From NCBI GenBank assembly GCA_964502175.1, contig CAZCVE010000012.1, positions 123,881 through 187,880 of the forward strand: a DNA stretch of 64,000 nt. The letters are read 5' to 3'. The notes under the pieces are model-generated. The model saw only the letters and a program-made list of their open reading frames with translations, did no database searches and was not told the DNA's origin. Numbering within the stretch: the first letter of the stretch is position 1; the number at the start of each line of letters is the position of its first letter. The DNA is from JAFLCL01 sp964502175. GTDB lineage: Bacteria; Myxococcota_A; Polyangia; Polyangiales; Sandaracinaceae. Positions 56,601-64,000 of this stretch are shown in pieces. The position numbers and the translations under genes are program-made.

Positions 56601-56828
56601 AACGACTGGACGCACGGCTCGGGGCCCGTGTTCCGCATGGTGATCGCGCTCGGACCGGATGGCGTGCGCGGCCAGAACATCCTGCCCGGCGGTCAGTCGG
56701 GCTTCCCGAACGACGAGCACTTCGCCGATCAAGCGGCGCTCTGGCTCGCGAACCGCACGATCCCGATGCGCTACCTCCCCGAAGAGGTCGCGGAGGGCGC
56801 CGTCAGCGTCGAGCGCTTCTTCCCGTGA
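53628..56828 (+). CDS. Lipoprotein penicillin acylase family Ntn-hydrolase
   Basis: 1066 residues. The signal (MRSSLLAALLVPVVPAVVIGC) gives lipobox VIGC and a DA-rich linker to about residue 65. The acylase domain starts at VRTELDVPHVYAENRVDAMR and IMARDRFFQMDLTRRLSQGR. The precursor is cut before the Ser of YGSNGWAVMG (Ser337), which becomes the N-terminal nucleophile of the beta chain. GHLELSVPPLFWQLGIDTML and NGRIAWTQTAYFADVTDWYT are typical downstream blocks. Such enzymes hydrolyse amides, including acyl-homoserine lactones or beta-lactams; the true substrate here is unknown. The gene is divergent from the PPC protein. Confidence 0.9.
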   Translation: MRSSLLAALLVPVVPAVVIGCSCDPTPAPDAGLDAPAENVDSGPDSGPPDPPLPAPFTDTEVIERWTLPELSGEAFVVRTELDVPHVYAENRVDAMRILGFIMARDRFFQMDLTRRLSQGRISELLGDAALETDLENRLTGAAHITDLYLAGVDEEEGAELDAFAEGINAYIEQVRARRLLAPRELMLGASFLGARNPADLMTPWDRRDVVATGASVLYGTSFEGGDVGRSRTFDRVDDVFAADAPNRALRVQGLQDDIIDHYAPANDISSAYGWGVETGGMGGGEGSPTIRRQFTPGSLEALRGVLPERAMLDRLVSGLERFEARFSRDPDEGYGSNGWAVMGSATPDGSSLLAGDGHLELSVPPLFWQLGIDTMLLGGAGEDTRLLGATIAGLPAMGVGTNGRIAWTQTAYFADVTDWYTEEVTLDAAGLPMSSRFDGTDRALVRIDEPFVIADVPALGSVGRTEMIPRFTTFDGRWITSIEGRATTVEETLGAGESKVHTLGGLVVPEDVDGDGRITAVSFYYGPFDGGTLLRAFRQFTEADNVEDFRQALRHFVGYGGSMMASDADGSVVYSAYHAVPARDHLPRDPMTNRWIPGADPRRLIDGTRYGAWHLPLDARGRVDEAMANAGDPNEHVVPFDEWPQAVDPGRQYVMMANNDPGAIATDNDIFDDPYYIGGPWIEGYRGERIAERLESAIASDTASLEEMQRIQGDHHSNLGPEWVPVLLDAIDRARDAAAGTPTAGTPEARMAARWTAAQADYEEVERRIEAWRDAGFHTPSGVETFYAPLAAGDAENSIATSVFHAWVVNYYGEVLNDEGIPGDLSPAVTGDTFRTQTMLLMEEGRGAGNPLSLGSFDPATNESVFFDDLRTTPIESSREIALRAVDLALTFLRSEPTEDLRGGFGSTDWDDWRWGYRHQVRFDSLVGGQLGGAGSSSELDLLLSSFKITPTVLPLMPDLPMDDPRASLPHFPRPGDQFDIDAANPGLDTNDWTHGSGPVFRMVIALGPDGVRGQNILPGGQSGFPNDEHFADQAALWLANRTIPMRYLPEEVAEGAVSVERFFP

Positions 56829-56841
56829 AGCCCACGCCCGG

Positions 56842-58050
56842 ATGAAGGACTTCGAGGCTCGCTACTGGGAGATGGTGCGGGCGAAGTCGGACCCGGCGTC
56901 GGCCGGGTTCACCGCGGAGCTCGTGAACGACTACGTGCTCGCGACGGCGGAGCACGTGATGTATCCCGGCGTCCGGCCGCTCGACACGCTGCGCACGTTT
57001 CCGCGCGCGTGGTGGTGGCCCGCGATGGAGGTGATCCTCGAGGGCGAGCGTCTGCCGGGCTCGTGGCGGTCCGACCGCGACTACGTGCGCGCGCTCGCGA
57101 TGGTCGAGCCCGAGCGGTTCGCGAGAGATCCGCTCGCGCTCGTCGTCCGGCAGATCGAGATGGACGCGCTCTTTCGCGCGCACCGCGAAGAGGTCACGCC
57201 GCTCCTTCGCGCGGCGCTCCACGATCTCGAATGCGCGCACCGCGCGGAGGTCGCGCGCATCCTCTTGATGCTGAGCCGCGAAGAGGAGGACGACGTCGAT
57301 CGTCTGCTCGCGCAGGGACTCCTGCTCCACGCGGAGTGGCCGCTGCGCTGGGCGGGCTACGCCGTCGAGGACGGTCGCCTCCGTCGGCTCGTCGGCGACG
57401 CGGTGTTCGAGCTCGCGTACGAGCCTGGCCACTTCACGGAGCCACGCCGCAACGCGGCTCCGGCGTTCGACGCGAGCGCGCCGACGCATGCGCTCGGCGG
57501 TCGTGTCGAGGCCGCGCATGCGAGCGGCGCGCGCGTGCGCATGCACCACGTGATCACGCTCGATCCGGTGCCCGAAGGGCTCGGCGTCTCGCTCTCGCGC
57601 TTGGTGCTCGCCCTCGATCTGGCGTGGTGCGCGGACGAGGGCGTCGAGCGCTGGTTCGCGCACGACGAGCGCGGCGAGCCGATCGCAGACGACGATCGCA
57701 TCGACGAAGAGACGGTCGCGCGCGAGGAGGCGCACCCCGCGATCGCGTCGACGCGCGTGCAGCTCGTGCCGATCACCGGCGAGGCGCTCCACCGCACGTG
57801 GGGACAGAGCAGCGAGGCGCGCTGCGACCGCGTCGGTGGCCTCGCGTACTTCGTCCAGGACGCGTCGTACCCGGACTGCACGACGTGCGGGCGCGTGATG
57901 CCGCACTTGCTCTCGCTCGACTCGCGCCTCCCGCTCGATGGGCTGCTCGACAACGGCACGCGCGAGCTGTGGTGGGGCTCGGGCGGCGTGGCGACGTGCT
58001 TCTGGTGCGATCGCTGTCGCGTGAGCGCGTGGTCGTGGGCATGCACCTGA
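56842..58050 (+). CDS. Protein with YwqG-like (DUF1963) Cys-containing C-terminus
   Basis: 402 residues, cytoplasmic. The N-terminal 230 residues are helical (MKDFEARYWEMVRAKSDPAS, HLLMLSREEEDDVDRLL-like repeats) and unassigned. From about residue 300 it resembles the YwqG/DUF1963 family: DRVGGLAYFVQDASYPDCTT, CGRVMPHLLSLDSRLPLDGL, WWGSGGVATCFWCDRCRVSA. The CxxC and CxxC pairs (DCTTCG and CFWCDRC) may bind zinc. The family's function is unknown. It starts 13 bp after the acylase stop, so the two may be co-transcribed. The start MKDFEARYWEM has no strong ribosome site. Confidence 0.7.
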   Translation: MKDFEARYWEMVRAKSDPASAGFTAELVNDYVLATAEHVMYPGVRPLDTLRTFPRAWWWPAMEVILEGERLPGSWRSDRDYVRALAMVEPERFARDPLALVVRQIEMDALFRAHREEVTPLLRAALHDLECAHRAEVARILLMLSREEEDDVDRLLAQGLLLHAEWPLRWAGYAVEDGRLRRLVGDAVFELAYEPGHFTEPRRNAAPAFDASAPTHALGGRVEAAHASGARVRMHHVITLDPVPEGLGVSLSRLVLALDLAWCADEGVERWFAHDERGEPIADDDRIDEETVAREEAHPAIASTRVQLVPITGEALHRTWGQSSEARCDRVGGLAYFVQDASYPDCTTCGRVMPHLLSLDSRLPLDGLLDNGTRELWWGSGGVATCFWCDRCRVSAWSWACT

Positions 58051-58119
58051 GAGTCGGTGTCGCGACATCACGACGTCCTGAGCGTCACCGCGCGGGATCT
58101 CTTTGGTAGGCTCGCGCGC

Positions 58120-59910
58120 ATGTCAGCGGGGAGCGAACCCACGGAGCCACCGGCGCTCTGGCGCGCGGCGCTGAGCCGACGCCTCGGGCTGCTCGTGCTC
58201 ACCACGTTCGCGATCGGCCTCGTGCCGATCTGGACCGGCTTCGCGGACGCGACGTCTCGCGCCATCTTCTTCGGCGTCGACCTCGCGACGGTCTCGGCGC
58301 TCGCGGCCTCGCTCCATCCGCGCGTGCCCTGGCGTGCGCGCGCGTGGGTGCTCGTGATCGTCATCCTCACGTGCGGCGTCGTCGGGATGCTGCGGATCGG
58401 CCTGCTCGCGGGGCCGACCGTCTTGCTCGTCACGTCGCTCGTCGTGGCTGCGTTGTTGCTCGGTCAGTCGGCGCTCGTGACCGTGCTCGGCATCGTGATC
58501 CTCGCGACCACCGCGACGGCGATCGCGCTCACGAATGGCCTGCTCGGCGCACCAGACCCGTCGGACGTCTCGATGGCGCTCCCGCGCGTCTGGGTGCGCA
58601 CGTCGGCCGTCGCGGTGCTCGGCATGGCCTCGCTCGGCTACGTCGTCTCGTGGGTCGTCGAGCGCGTCGAGGCCTCGCTCGCGCGCGTGGAGGCCGAGTC
58701 CGCCGAGCGCGTCGCCGCCGAGCGCGCGCTGCTCGACGCGGAGCGCGCGGCGGTCGCGTCGCAGAAGATGGAGGTCGTCGCGCAGCTCGCGGCCGGGCTC
58801 GGTCACGACTTCAACAACCACCTGACCGTGATCGGCCTCCACAACGGACAGCTGCGGCGATCGAGCGACGAGCACGTGCGGGCCGCGGCCGACGGCATCC
58901 ACGTCGCGCTCGACCAAGCCTCGAACGTCGCGCGTCAGCTGCTGGTCGTCGGTCGTCGCGAGGTGCGCTCGCCGCGTGTGCTCTCGCTCGTCGCGCTCGT
59001 GGACGCGTACGCCGAGACGCTGAGGCGGCTCTTGCCGTCGGACATCGTCGTCCACGTCGAGAACACCCAGGCGCCGTGGGCGCTCGCCGACGCAGGTCAG
59101 CTCCACCAGGTGCTCCTGAACCTCGCGTTCAACGCCCGCGACGCGATGCCGTCGGGCGGAAAGCTCGTCGTGCGCGCGCGCCTCGCGCGTCTGACCGAAC
59201 CACGCGCAGGTCACCCACACACGATCCCCGCGGGCGAGTGGAGCGTGCTCGAGGTCGAAGACGACGGCGCGGGCATGGACGACGCGACGCTCGCTCGCGC
59301 GTGCGAGCCGTTCTTCACCACCAAAGAAGACGGCCGTGGCACGGGCCTCGGCCTCTCGAGCGTGAAGCACATCGCCGGGCAGAGCGGAGGTCGCCTCGAG
59401 CTGGCGAGCACGCTGGGCTCCGGTACGCGCGCAGCGTTGTGGTTCCCGAGCGTCGAAGCTGCGGCGCCCACGACCGCGGCGCGCGCAGCGGAGCCGCGCT
59501 CGCTCGCAGGCAAGACCGTGCTGGTCGCGGAAGACAATGCCGCGGCGCTGCGTCTCATGCGCGCGGTGCTGACCGAGGCGGGCTGCGACGTGCTCGTCGC
59601 GCACGACGGCACCGAGGCGCTGTCGCTGCTCGACGGACACGCGGGCGAGATCGATCTGCTCTGCACCGACGCCGTGATGCCGGGCACGCCGATCCGCGAG
59701 CTCCTCGAGCGGTGGGCCGCGCGTCGTCCAGGCAAGCCCGTGCTCGTCTGCTCGGGACACGTCGCCGAAGAGCTCGCGCGCCGCGGGATCGAAGAGGGGC
59801 GCTACGCGTCGCTCGCGAAGCCTTTCGCGCCGGACGAGCTCGTGGCCACCGTCGCGCGCGCGATCGAGAAGAGCGACGGTATCCCGCCCACCTCCGACCC
59901 TCGCGATTGA
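58120..59910 (+). CDS. Hybrid sensor histidine kinase with receiver domain
   Basis: 596 residues. About six TM segments lie within residues 18-170 (LGLLVLTTFAIGLVPIWTGF and others). The HisKA-type region is QLAAGLGHDFNNHLTVIGLH with the phosphorylated His229, then the ATPase boxes N (VLLNLAFNARDAMPSGGKLV), G1 (VEDDGAGMDDATL) and G2 (GRGTGLGLSSVKHIAGQSGG). A C-terminal receiver holds the phosphoacceptor Asp517 in LLCTDAVMPG and Lys in SLAKPFAPDEL. The protein senses membrane signals and relays phosphate internally. No separate output regulator is in the window. The start at 58120 (MSAGSEPTEPP) is preferred over an in-frame ATG at 58057. Confidence 0.9.
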   Translation: MSAGSEPTEPPALWRAALSRRLGLLVLTTFAIGLVPIWTGFADATSRAIFFGVDLATVSALAASLHPRVPWRARAWVLVIVILTCGVVGMLRIGLLAGPTVLLVTSLVVAALLLGQSALVTVLGIVILATTATAIALTNGLLGAPDPSDVSMALPRVWVRTSAVAVLGMASLGYVVSWVVERVEASLARVEAESAERVAAERALLDAERAAVASQKMEVVAQLAAGLGHDFNNHLTVIGLHNGQLRRSSDEHVRAAADGIHVALDQASNVARQLLVVGRREVRSPRVLSLVALVDAYAETLRRLLPSDIVVHVENTQAPWALADAGQLHQVLLNLAFNARDAMPSGGKLVVRARLARLTEPRAGHPHTIPAGEWSVLEVEDDGAGMDDATLARACEPFFTTKEDGRGTGLGLSSVKHIAGQSGGRLELASTLGSGTRAALWFPSVEAAAPTTAARAAEPRSLAGKTVLVAEDNAAALRLMRAVLTEAGCDVLVAHDGTEALSLLDGHAGEIDLLCTDAVMPGTPIRELLERWAARRPGKPVLVCSGHVAEELARRGIEEGRYASLAKPFAPDELVATVARAIEKSDGIPPTSDPRD

Positions 59911-59941
59911 CGCGGAGCACACGCAGGCCGACGCTGCGCCG

Positions 59942-61045
59942 ATGGAACTCCGTCTCGTCGCGTCTGGTCTCGTCGTCGTGTCGCTCGCTGCGGTCGTGGG
60001 CTGCGACAGCCGTCCAGCCCGCCGCGACGCGGGCCCCGTCGTCACCGACGCAGCCTCGAGCGATGCGGGCGTGGGCCTCGACGCGCCGTTCCCCGATGCG
60101 TTCTCCGCTCTCGACGCGAGCAGCACGATCGACGCAGCGAGCTCGGTCGACGCGTTCACGGCCTCCGACTCGCCGGTCGCGATCGACGCGCGGGTCGCGC
60201 TCGACGCCCCGATCGCCGCGGACGCGCCCTCGGCCGCCGATGCGTTCTCGCGCGATGCGTACTCCGCGCTCGACGCGCCGGGCACCGGCAGCACGTTCGG
60301 GTACACGGGCTCGATCGCGACGTACCTCGTGCCTGAAGGCGTCACGAGCGTGCGCGTGCTCGCGGAGGGCGCGAGCGGCGGCGATGCGCTCAGCGGCTCC
60401 ACCAGCTATGCGGGCGGACAAGGCGCGCGCGTCGAGGCCATCGTCCCGGTGACGGCTGGAGAGAGCCTCTCGATCCTCGTCGGTGAGCGTCCCGAGCCGA
60501 TCGCGTACTTGGGCGACGGCTGCGGCGCGAGCGGCGGCGGCGGCACGTTCGTCGTGCGCGGCGCTTCGACAGCGCTCGTCGTGGCGGGCGGCGGTGGTGG
60601 CGCCAGCGCCTTCAGCTCGTACGTGATCGCCGGACAAGACGCGTCGCTCACCACCGCGGGCGGCAGCTCGAGCACCGTGCTCGGCGGCATCGGCGGCGCG
60701 GGCGGACAGAGCGTGGCGCACGAGGGCGGCGGCGGTGGCGGGCTCAGCGCCGATGGTGACAGCGGCGAAGGCAGCGGCGGACGCGCGTTCACGAGCGGCG
60801 GCGCAGGCGGCGCGCGCGCGACGTCGGAGAGCTGTGGCGCGATGCCTGCGGGTGGATTCGGCGGCGGCGCGGGCGGCGGCAACGATCTCGCGGGCGGCGG
60901 CGGTGGCTACTCCGGCGGCGCCGCGCAGGCCGACATGATCGGACAGTCCGCGGGCGGCGGCGGCTCGTTCGCGAGCGGCACGACAGTCGGCATCACGCCG
61001 CGCACGATGCACGGCCACGGAAGCGTGACGATCACGCCGATGTGA
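59942..61045 (+). CDS. Lipoprotein with glycine-rich (ALK/LTK-type) domain
   Basis: 367 residues. The signal (MELRLVASGLVVVSLAAVVGC) ends in lipobox VVGC. A 90-residue Asp/Ser/Ala linker follows. The mature domain reads FGYTGSIATYLVPEGVTSVR, GASGGDALSGSTSYAGGQGA and then many Gly clusters (GGGGTFVVRGAS, TALVVAGGGGGASAF, AHEGGGGGGLSADGD, NDLAGGGGGYSGGAAQ). The pattern fits the glycine-rich domain also found in ALK/LTK receptors and bacterial surface proteins, rich in poly-Gly-II helices. It probably packs into a rigid surface domain; the ligand is unknown. It lies 31 bp after the histidine kinase. Confidence 0.78.
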   Translation: MELRLVASGLVVVSLAAVVGCDSRPARRDAGPVVTDAASSDAGVGLDAPFPDAFSALDASSTIDAASSVDAFTASDSPVAIDARVALDAPIAADAPSAADAFSRDAYSALDAPGTGSTFGYTGSIATYLVPEGVTSVRVLAEGASGGDALSGSTSYAGGQGARVEAIVPVTAGESLSILVGERPEPIAYLGDGCGASGGGGTFVVRGASTALVVAGGGGGASAFSSYVIAGQDASLTTAGGSSSTVLGGIGGAGGQSVAHEGGGGGGLSADGDSGEGSGGRAFTSGGAGGARATSESCGAMPAGGFGGGAGGGNDLAGGGGGYSGGAAQADMIGQSAGGGGSFASGTTVGITPRTMHGHGSVTITPM

Positions 61046-61123
61046 TCGCGCGGCGCGCGCGAGGCCGCGGGTACCGGAGCGCGTCGACGAGCAGGCGAAA
61101 CGCGGCCGTAGGGCTGACGACGT

Positions 61124-61780
61124 CTACCAACGCTCGACGGGCCAGCCGCGGCGTCGCGCTTGCCAGCTGAGGCGCGGGTCGGGGTTGATCACGCGCGCCT
61201 CGCCCACGTGCTCGAGCATCGGGAGATCGCTGATCGAGTCCGAGTAGAAGATGCTCTTCCGCAGGTCGATGTCGTGATCGCGCGCCCAGACGTTCGCGAG
61301 CTCGACCTTGCCGCGACCGAACGCGAGCGGCAGCACCACGTCGCCGGTGAAGCGTCCTTCGCTCACCGCGAGGCGCGTGCAGAGCACGTGGGCGATGTCG
61401 AGCTCACGGCCGAGCGGCTCGGCGGCGTAGGGGCTCGAGCCCGAGAGGATCGCGAGCACGAAGCCCTCGCGGCGCTTCTTCTCCACCTCGGCGCGCGCGC
61501 GCTCGGCGACGAGCGGCAGCACGTCGGCGCGGAACCAACCGAGGCACTCCTCGGCGAACGCGGCCTCGTCGATGCCCGTCAGCGTGCGCGCGGCGAAGCG
61601 GCTCACGGCCTCTGCGTCGACGACGCCGAGCGTGTACTGCAGCGACCACCCGAGGACGCGCGCGAGCTCTCGCGCCGGCATCTTCTTCTCGCGCACGCGC
61701 CACTGCGCGTAGCGGATGCCGGTGTTCGCGCGCACGAGCGTCTTGTCCATGTCGAAGATCGCTGCGCGCGCGGACGGCAT
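61124..61780 (-). CDS. HAD-IB family phosphatase (SerB-like)
   Basis: 218 residues, cytoplasmic. The HAD core is complete: DMDKT near residue 10 (Asp10 and Asp12), the Ser/Thr motif SGSSPYAAEPLGRELDI, Lys in FGRGKVELANVWARD, and the acidic motif YSDSISDLPMLEHVGEARVI with NPDP. The intervening cap (WRVREKKMPARELARVLGWS, TLTGIDEAAFAEECLGWFRA) fits the subfamily IB that includes phosphoserine phosphatases and acylglycerol phosphatase-like enzymes. The substrate is unclear. It is convergent with the Gly-rich lipoprotein and divergent from the next lipoprotein. Confidence 0.85.
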   Translation of the reverse strand: MPSARAAIFDMDKTLVRANTGIRYAQWRVREKKMPARELARVLGWSLQYTLGVVDAEAVSRFAARTLTGIDEAAFAEECLGWFRADVLPLVAERARAEVEKKRREGFVLAILSGSSPYAAEPLGRELDIAHVLCTRLAVSEGRFTGDVVLPLAFGRGKVELANVWARDHDIDLRKSIFYSDSISDLPMLEHVGEARVINPDPRLSWQARRRGWPVERW

Positions 61781-61842
61781 CGACCGAGCGTGGCACGCGA
61801 GCGGTCATGCGCACGCGACGGAGTTCGGCTAGATCCTCGCCC

Positions 61843-62325
61843 ATGACTTCGCTCCGCCTCTTCCACACCTTCCTCGCGCTCCTCTTCACCCTCGGGCTCG
61901 GCGCCTGCGAGCAAGGCTCGACGACCAATGACACGGGCACCGCCGCCGTGGACACCGGCGGCACCGTGGAGACGGACACCGGCACACCCGCGATCGACGC
62001 GCCCCTCGCCGTCGACGCGCACAGCGTGAACGACGCGCCCGTCACCCCGGGCGAGGACGCGTTCAACGCGGGCGATGGCTCGGTCGGTGTCGATGCACCG
62101 GAGCCCGGCGAGACCGACGCGGCCGTCGTCGAGTCGGACGCAGGCTTTCGTGGCGACGCAGGCTCGATCGGCGCGGGCGAGTGCAACCTCACGGTGGAGT
62201 GCCCGCCCACGTGCTTCCGCGCGATCACCTGCGTGAAGGAGTGCGGCGGACCGGAGACCGCGTGTGGCTGCTGCCCGTGCGCCGCGGGGAGCATGGACGC
62301 GATCGGCTGCAGCGCCGCCGACTGA
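61843..62325 (+). CDS. Cys-rich lipoprotein with Asp/Thr linker
   Basis: 160 residues. The start at 61843 (MTSLRLFHTFLALLFTLGLG, then AC) has lipobox LGAC; an ATG at 61807 would add only a poor leader. A linker rich in Asp, Thr and Gly (about residues 25-105) leads to a short Cys-rich end: CNLTVECPPTCFRAITCVKE, CGGPETACGCCPCAAGSMDA, IGC. Ten Cys in about 40 residues suggests disulfides or metal binding. No function is assigned. It belongs with the other surface lipoproteins of the region, and lies 54 bp before the TPR/PEGA protein. Confidence 0.75.
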   Translation: MTSLRLFHTFLALLFTLGLGACEQGSTTNDTGTAAVDTGGTVETDTGTPAIDAPLAVDAHSVNDAPVTPGEDAFNAGDGSVGVDAPEPGETDAAVVESDAGFRGDAGSIGAGECNLTVECPPTCFRAITCVKECGGPETACGCCPCAAGSMDAIGCSAAD

Positions 62326-62379
62326 TCGCGGCACGTCGGACTCACCGCTCGGACACGCGCCGTGCGAAGCTTTGCCGGA

Positions 62380-63348
62380 ATGCGGAGCCTCACTCTCGTG
62401 ATGGGTCGTCTGTCGACCGCGATCCTCTCAGCGCTGCTCCTCTCCTCGCTGCCGTGCGCTACGCGCGCGCAGGAGGCGGCGGAGACGGAGCAGGCCGAGC
62501 CGCCCGAGTACGCGGCGCTCATCGACGGCGCGCTCTCGGAGTTCCAGGCCAGCCGCTGGGTCGAGGCGCGTGCGCTCTTCGAGCGCGCGAACGCGTCGTT
62601 CCCCAACGCGCGCACACAGCGCGGCATCGGCATGGCGTCGTTCGAGATGGGCGACTACGCGGCCGCGATCCATGCGCTCGAGGCTGCGCTCGCGAGCGAC
62701 GTTCGTCCGCTGACCGAGGAGCAACGCACGCAGGTCGATGCGCTGCTCGCGCGCGCTCGCGCGCTCGTGGGTCACTTCACGGTGCCGCCTGCGTCAGACG
62801 ACGTGCGCCTCTCCGTCGATGGCGTCTCGATGCGCCCAGAGGGCGACTGGCCGCGCGTCGCGGGTCGCATCGCGCTCGGCGTGGGCACGCACGAGATCGT
62901 GCTCCGCGATCGCGACGGTCGTACCTCGCGCCAGCGCCTCGCGGTGCGCGGCGGTGAAGACGTGACGCTCGACATCGTGCCGCCGGGCTCGGAGGCGGGA
63001 GGCGGGAGCGGCGGAGCGGGTGGTCGCGACGAGCCGGCCCCGTGGATCGTGGCGGGCGTGGGCGCAGGCCTCGCGATCGCGGGCGCGATCCTCTACGGAG
63101 TCGGCGCGTCCGACATCGCCGCCGTGAACTCGACGCCCGCAGGCACCGAGTGGAGCAGCGTGGCGGGTGTCTACGACAGCGCGCCGATCCTCACGGGCGC
63201 GGGTCTCGCTGCGCTGCTCACCGGCAGCGCGATGGTCGTCGTGGGCGTGGGATGGGGCCTCGAGCGCGCGCTGTCGGGCGGCTCGAGCTCGAGCCAGACC
63301 CGCCTCCGCATCGCACCGCTCGGCCTGTCGATCGAAGGGAGCTTCTGA
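62380..63348 (+). CDS. Exported TPR/PEGA-type protein
   Basis: 322 residues from ATG at 62380; a second ATG at 62401 (MGRLSTAILSALLLSSLP) is equally possible. Signal peptide, likely cleaved near ATRAQE. TPR-like helices follow (LSEFQASRWVEARALFERAN, SFPNARTQRGIGMASFEMGD, YAAAIHALEAALAS), then a PEGA-like beta-sandwich (VRLSVDGVSMRPEGDWPRVA, ALGVGTHEIVLRDRDGRTSR), a Gly-rich spacer and two TM segments (GVGAGLAIAGAILYGVGA and AGLAALLTGSAMVVVGVGWG). Same layout as the gene at 24357, so a common myxobacterial envelope type. The stop overlaps the ATG of the next gene (TGATG, 63346-63350). Confidence 0.78.
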   Translation: MRSLTLVMGRLSTAILSALLLSSLPCATRAQEAAETEQAEPPEYAALIDGALSEFQASRWVEARALFERANASFPNARTQRGIGMASFEMGDYAAAIHALEAALASDVRPLTEEQRTQVDALLARARALVGHFTVPPASDDVRLSVDGVSMRPEGDWPRVAGRIALGVGTHEIVLRDRDGRTSRQRLAVRGGEDVTLDIVPPGSEAGGGSGGAGGRDEPAPWIVAGVGAGLAIAGAILYGVGASDIAAVNSTPAGTEWSSVAGVYDSAPILTGAGLAALLTGSAMVVVGVGWGLERALSGGSSSSQTRLRIAPLGLSIEGSF

Positions 63349-63833
63349 TGCGCGCGCGTTCTCTCTTCGCGCTCCTCTCGCTCACGACGCTCGTGGCGAG
63401 CCTCGCGGCGTGCTCACCACAGGCACCGACGGATGGCTTCTACGGGTGCGCGACCGGCGCGTGCCCTGCTGCGTTTCCGTACTGCGATCCGGTCGATCTG
63501 CGCTGCCACGCGAACGTCCCCCAAGACAGCGGCCCGCGGCCCGATGCACCCGGCCTCGATGCGTTCACGCCCGTGTCGGCGCGCGAGTACACCGCGTGTG
63601 GCACGCCCCCCAACTGCCCCGCGTCGCTCGCCTGCATCGGCGGCTCCTGCATGACGGCGTGCGGTGGTGGGGGAACGTGCACGGACGCGCGCAACTGCCG
63701 ACCAGTCTCGATGACGGACACGACCATGGCCTGCGTCGTGTCGTGTACGGGCGGCGGCACTTGCCCCAGCGGCACGCGCATGCGCACCGTGATGGGCGGC
63801 GAGTGCCAGTGCGCTCCGATGACCTGGCCCTAG
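63348..63833 (+). CDS. Cys-rich lipoprotein
   Basis: 161 residues. The signal (MRARSLFALLSLTTLVASLA then AC) gives lipobox LAAC. The mature part has a series of Cys motifs: FYGCATGACPAAFPYCDP, RCHANVPQ, CGTPPNCPASLACIGGSCMT, CGGGGTCTDARNCRPVSMTD, CVVSCTGGGTCPSGTRMRTV and a CQCAPMTWP end. The SCMT/ACGGGGTCTDARNC units match those in the gene at 50128. It starts on the stop of the upstream TPR/PEGA gene, so both are translated together. A palindromic repeat follows 8 bp after the stop. Confidence 0.78.
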   Translation: MRARSLFALLSLTTLVASLAACSPQAPTDGFYGCATGACPAAFPYCDPVDLRCHANVPQDSGPRPDAPGLDAFTPVSAREYTACGTPPNCPASLACIGGSCMTACGGGGTCTDARNCRPVSMTDTTMACVVSCTGGGTCPSGTRMRTVMGGECQCAPMTWP

Positions 63834-63840
63834 GAAGGAA

Positions 63841-63953
63841 CCGTCCCGTGAGGGACGGTCGGGGGTGGGGTTGAGGGAGCGAGCCCGCAGGTGAGCGCCG
63901 AAGGCGCGAGACCGAGGACTGCGAGCGGACGAGGCCCCACCCCCGACCGTCCC
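63841..63953. repeat. Palindromic 113 bp repeat element with 19 bp perfect arms
   Basis: Arms GGGACGGTCGGGGGTGGGG (63852-63870) and its exact complement (63935-63953) enclose 64 bp that contain a small hairpin GCGCC-GAA-GGCGC (63895-63907). A first hairpin CCGTCCC-GTGA-GGGACGG (63841-63858) uses the left arm in a second way, so two structures compete. It lies 8 bp after the preceding stop and could act as a terminator, or be a MITE/REP-like element. Confidence 0.85.
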
Positions 63954-64000
63954 GGCTCCGTCGCGCCACCCTGCTTCCCTGCATCGGGGTCGACGCCCGG

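Noticed and set aside
54390..56732. 780-codon antisense frame in the penicillin acylase gene
   Set aside because: No recognisable domain and a shadow composition; the sense gene has the full set of acylase motifs.

Overview
This 64 kb window is a very GC-rich, gene-dense bacterial chromosome segment. The style is that of a myxobacterium (Myxococcota), most like the Sandaracinus group of Polyangia. Three things suggest this: many lipoproteins with Asp-Ala-rich (DA/DAF) linkers after the lipobox, three Ser/Thr protein kinases with membrane or sensor tails, and Cys-rich secreted proteins. The organism is an inference; no rRNA or tRNA gene was seen. Because GC is so high, most long open frames are antisense shadows; calls were made on protein-like composition, motifs, start signals and gene overlaps.

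Layout. 1-4.9 kb: end of an unknown gene, then a minus-strand run with a lipoprotein, a one-TM protein and an ECF sigma factor joined by ATGA-type overlaps, an outer-membrane-like protein and an SGNH esterase. 5-8 kb: a DUF4015-type glycoside hydrolase and a tandem pair of duplicated lipoproteins. 8-10 kb: an isolated type III secretion-like trio (FlhB/SctU plus two small overlapping genes). 10-16 kb: FabG, a VTT-type membrane protein, a long-chain acyl-CoA synthetase with a terminator-like hairpin in its leader, a GIDE-domain protein and a ThrE-type exporter. 16-24 kb: hydrolases, a GH31 glycosidase, a MarR regulator divergent from a hydrolase with two operator-like palindromes, a PxpA homologue and a Fam20-like secreted kinase candidate. 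24-30.5 kb: surface proteins, two adjacent Ser/Thr kinases and a TerB-like protein.

30.5-42.4 kb is the most unusual part. A 2-hydroxyacyl-CoA dehydratase-type protein and a 1233-residue double ATPase activase lie 5 kb apart but carry almost the same promoter/operator block (TGACCCGCCGGTCA palindrome) directly before their starts. Between them are a TetR regulator, a Uma2 nuclease, a decayed nucleotidyltransferase module, an AbiEii-type toxin with partner, and an ImmA/IrrE-like protein whose HExxH motif has been lost. A 97 percent identical piece of the activase gene sits at the far side of the ImmA pair, which looks like a scar of insertion or duplication.

42.5-64 kb: a phytanoyl-CoA dioxygenase-type enzyme, a GH36-like galactosidase lipoprotein, a transmembrane Ser/Thr kinase whose outer domain resembles the lipoprotein made from the next, overlapping gene, Cys-rich and PPC-type surface proteins, a penicillin acylase, a hybrid histidine kinase, a glycine-rich lipoprotein, a HAD phosphatase and three more envelope proteins. 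The window ends in a 113 bp palindromic repeat element with perfect 19 bp arms.

Overall the segment is mainly envelope biology (secreted or lipid-anchored hydrolases, surface proteins) and signalling, with one accessory, rearranged zone at about 33.5-38.6 kb.
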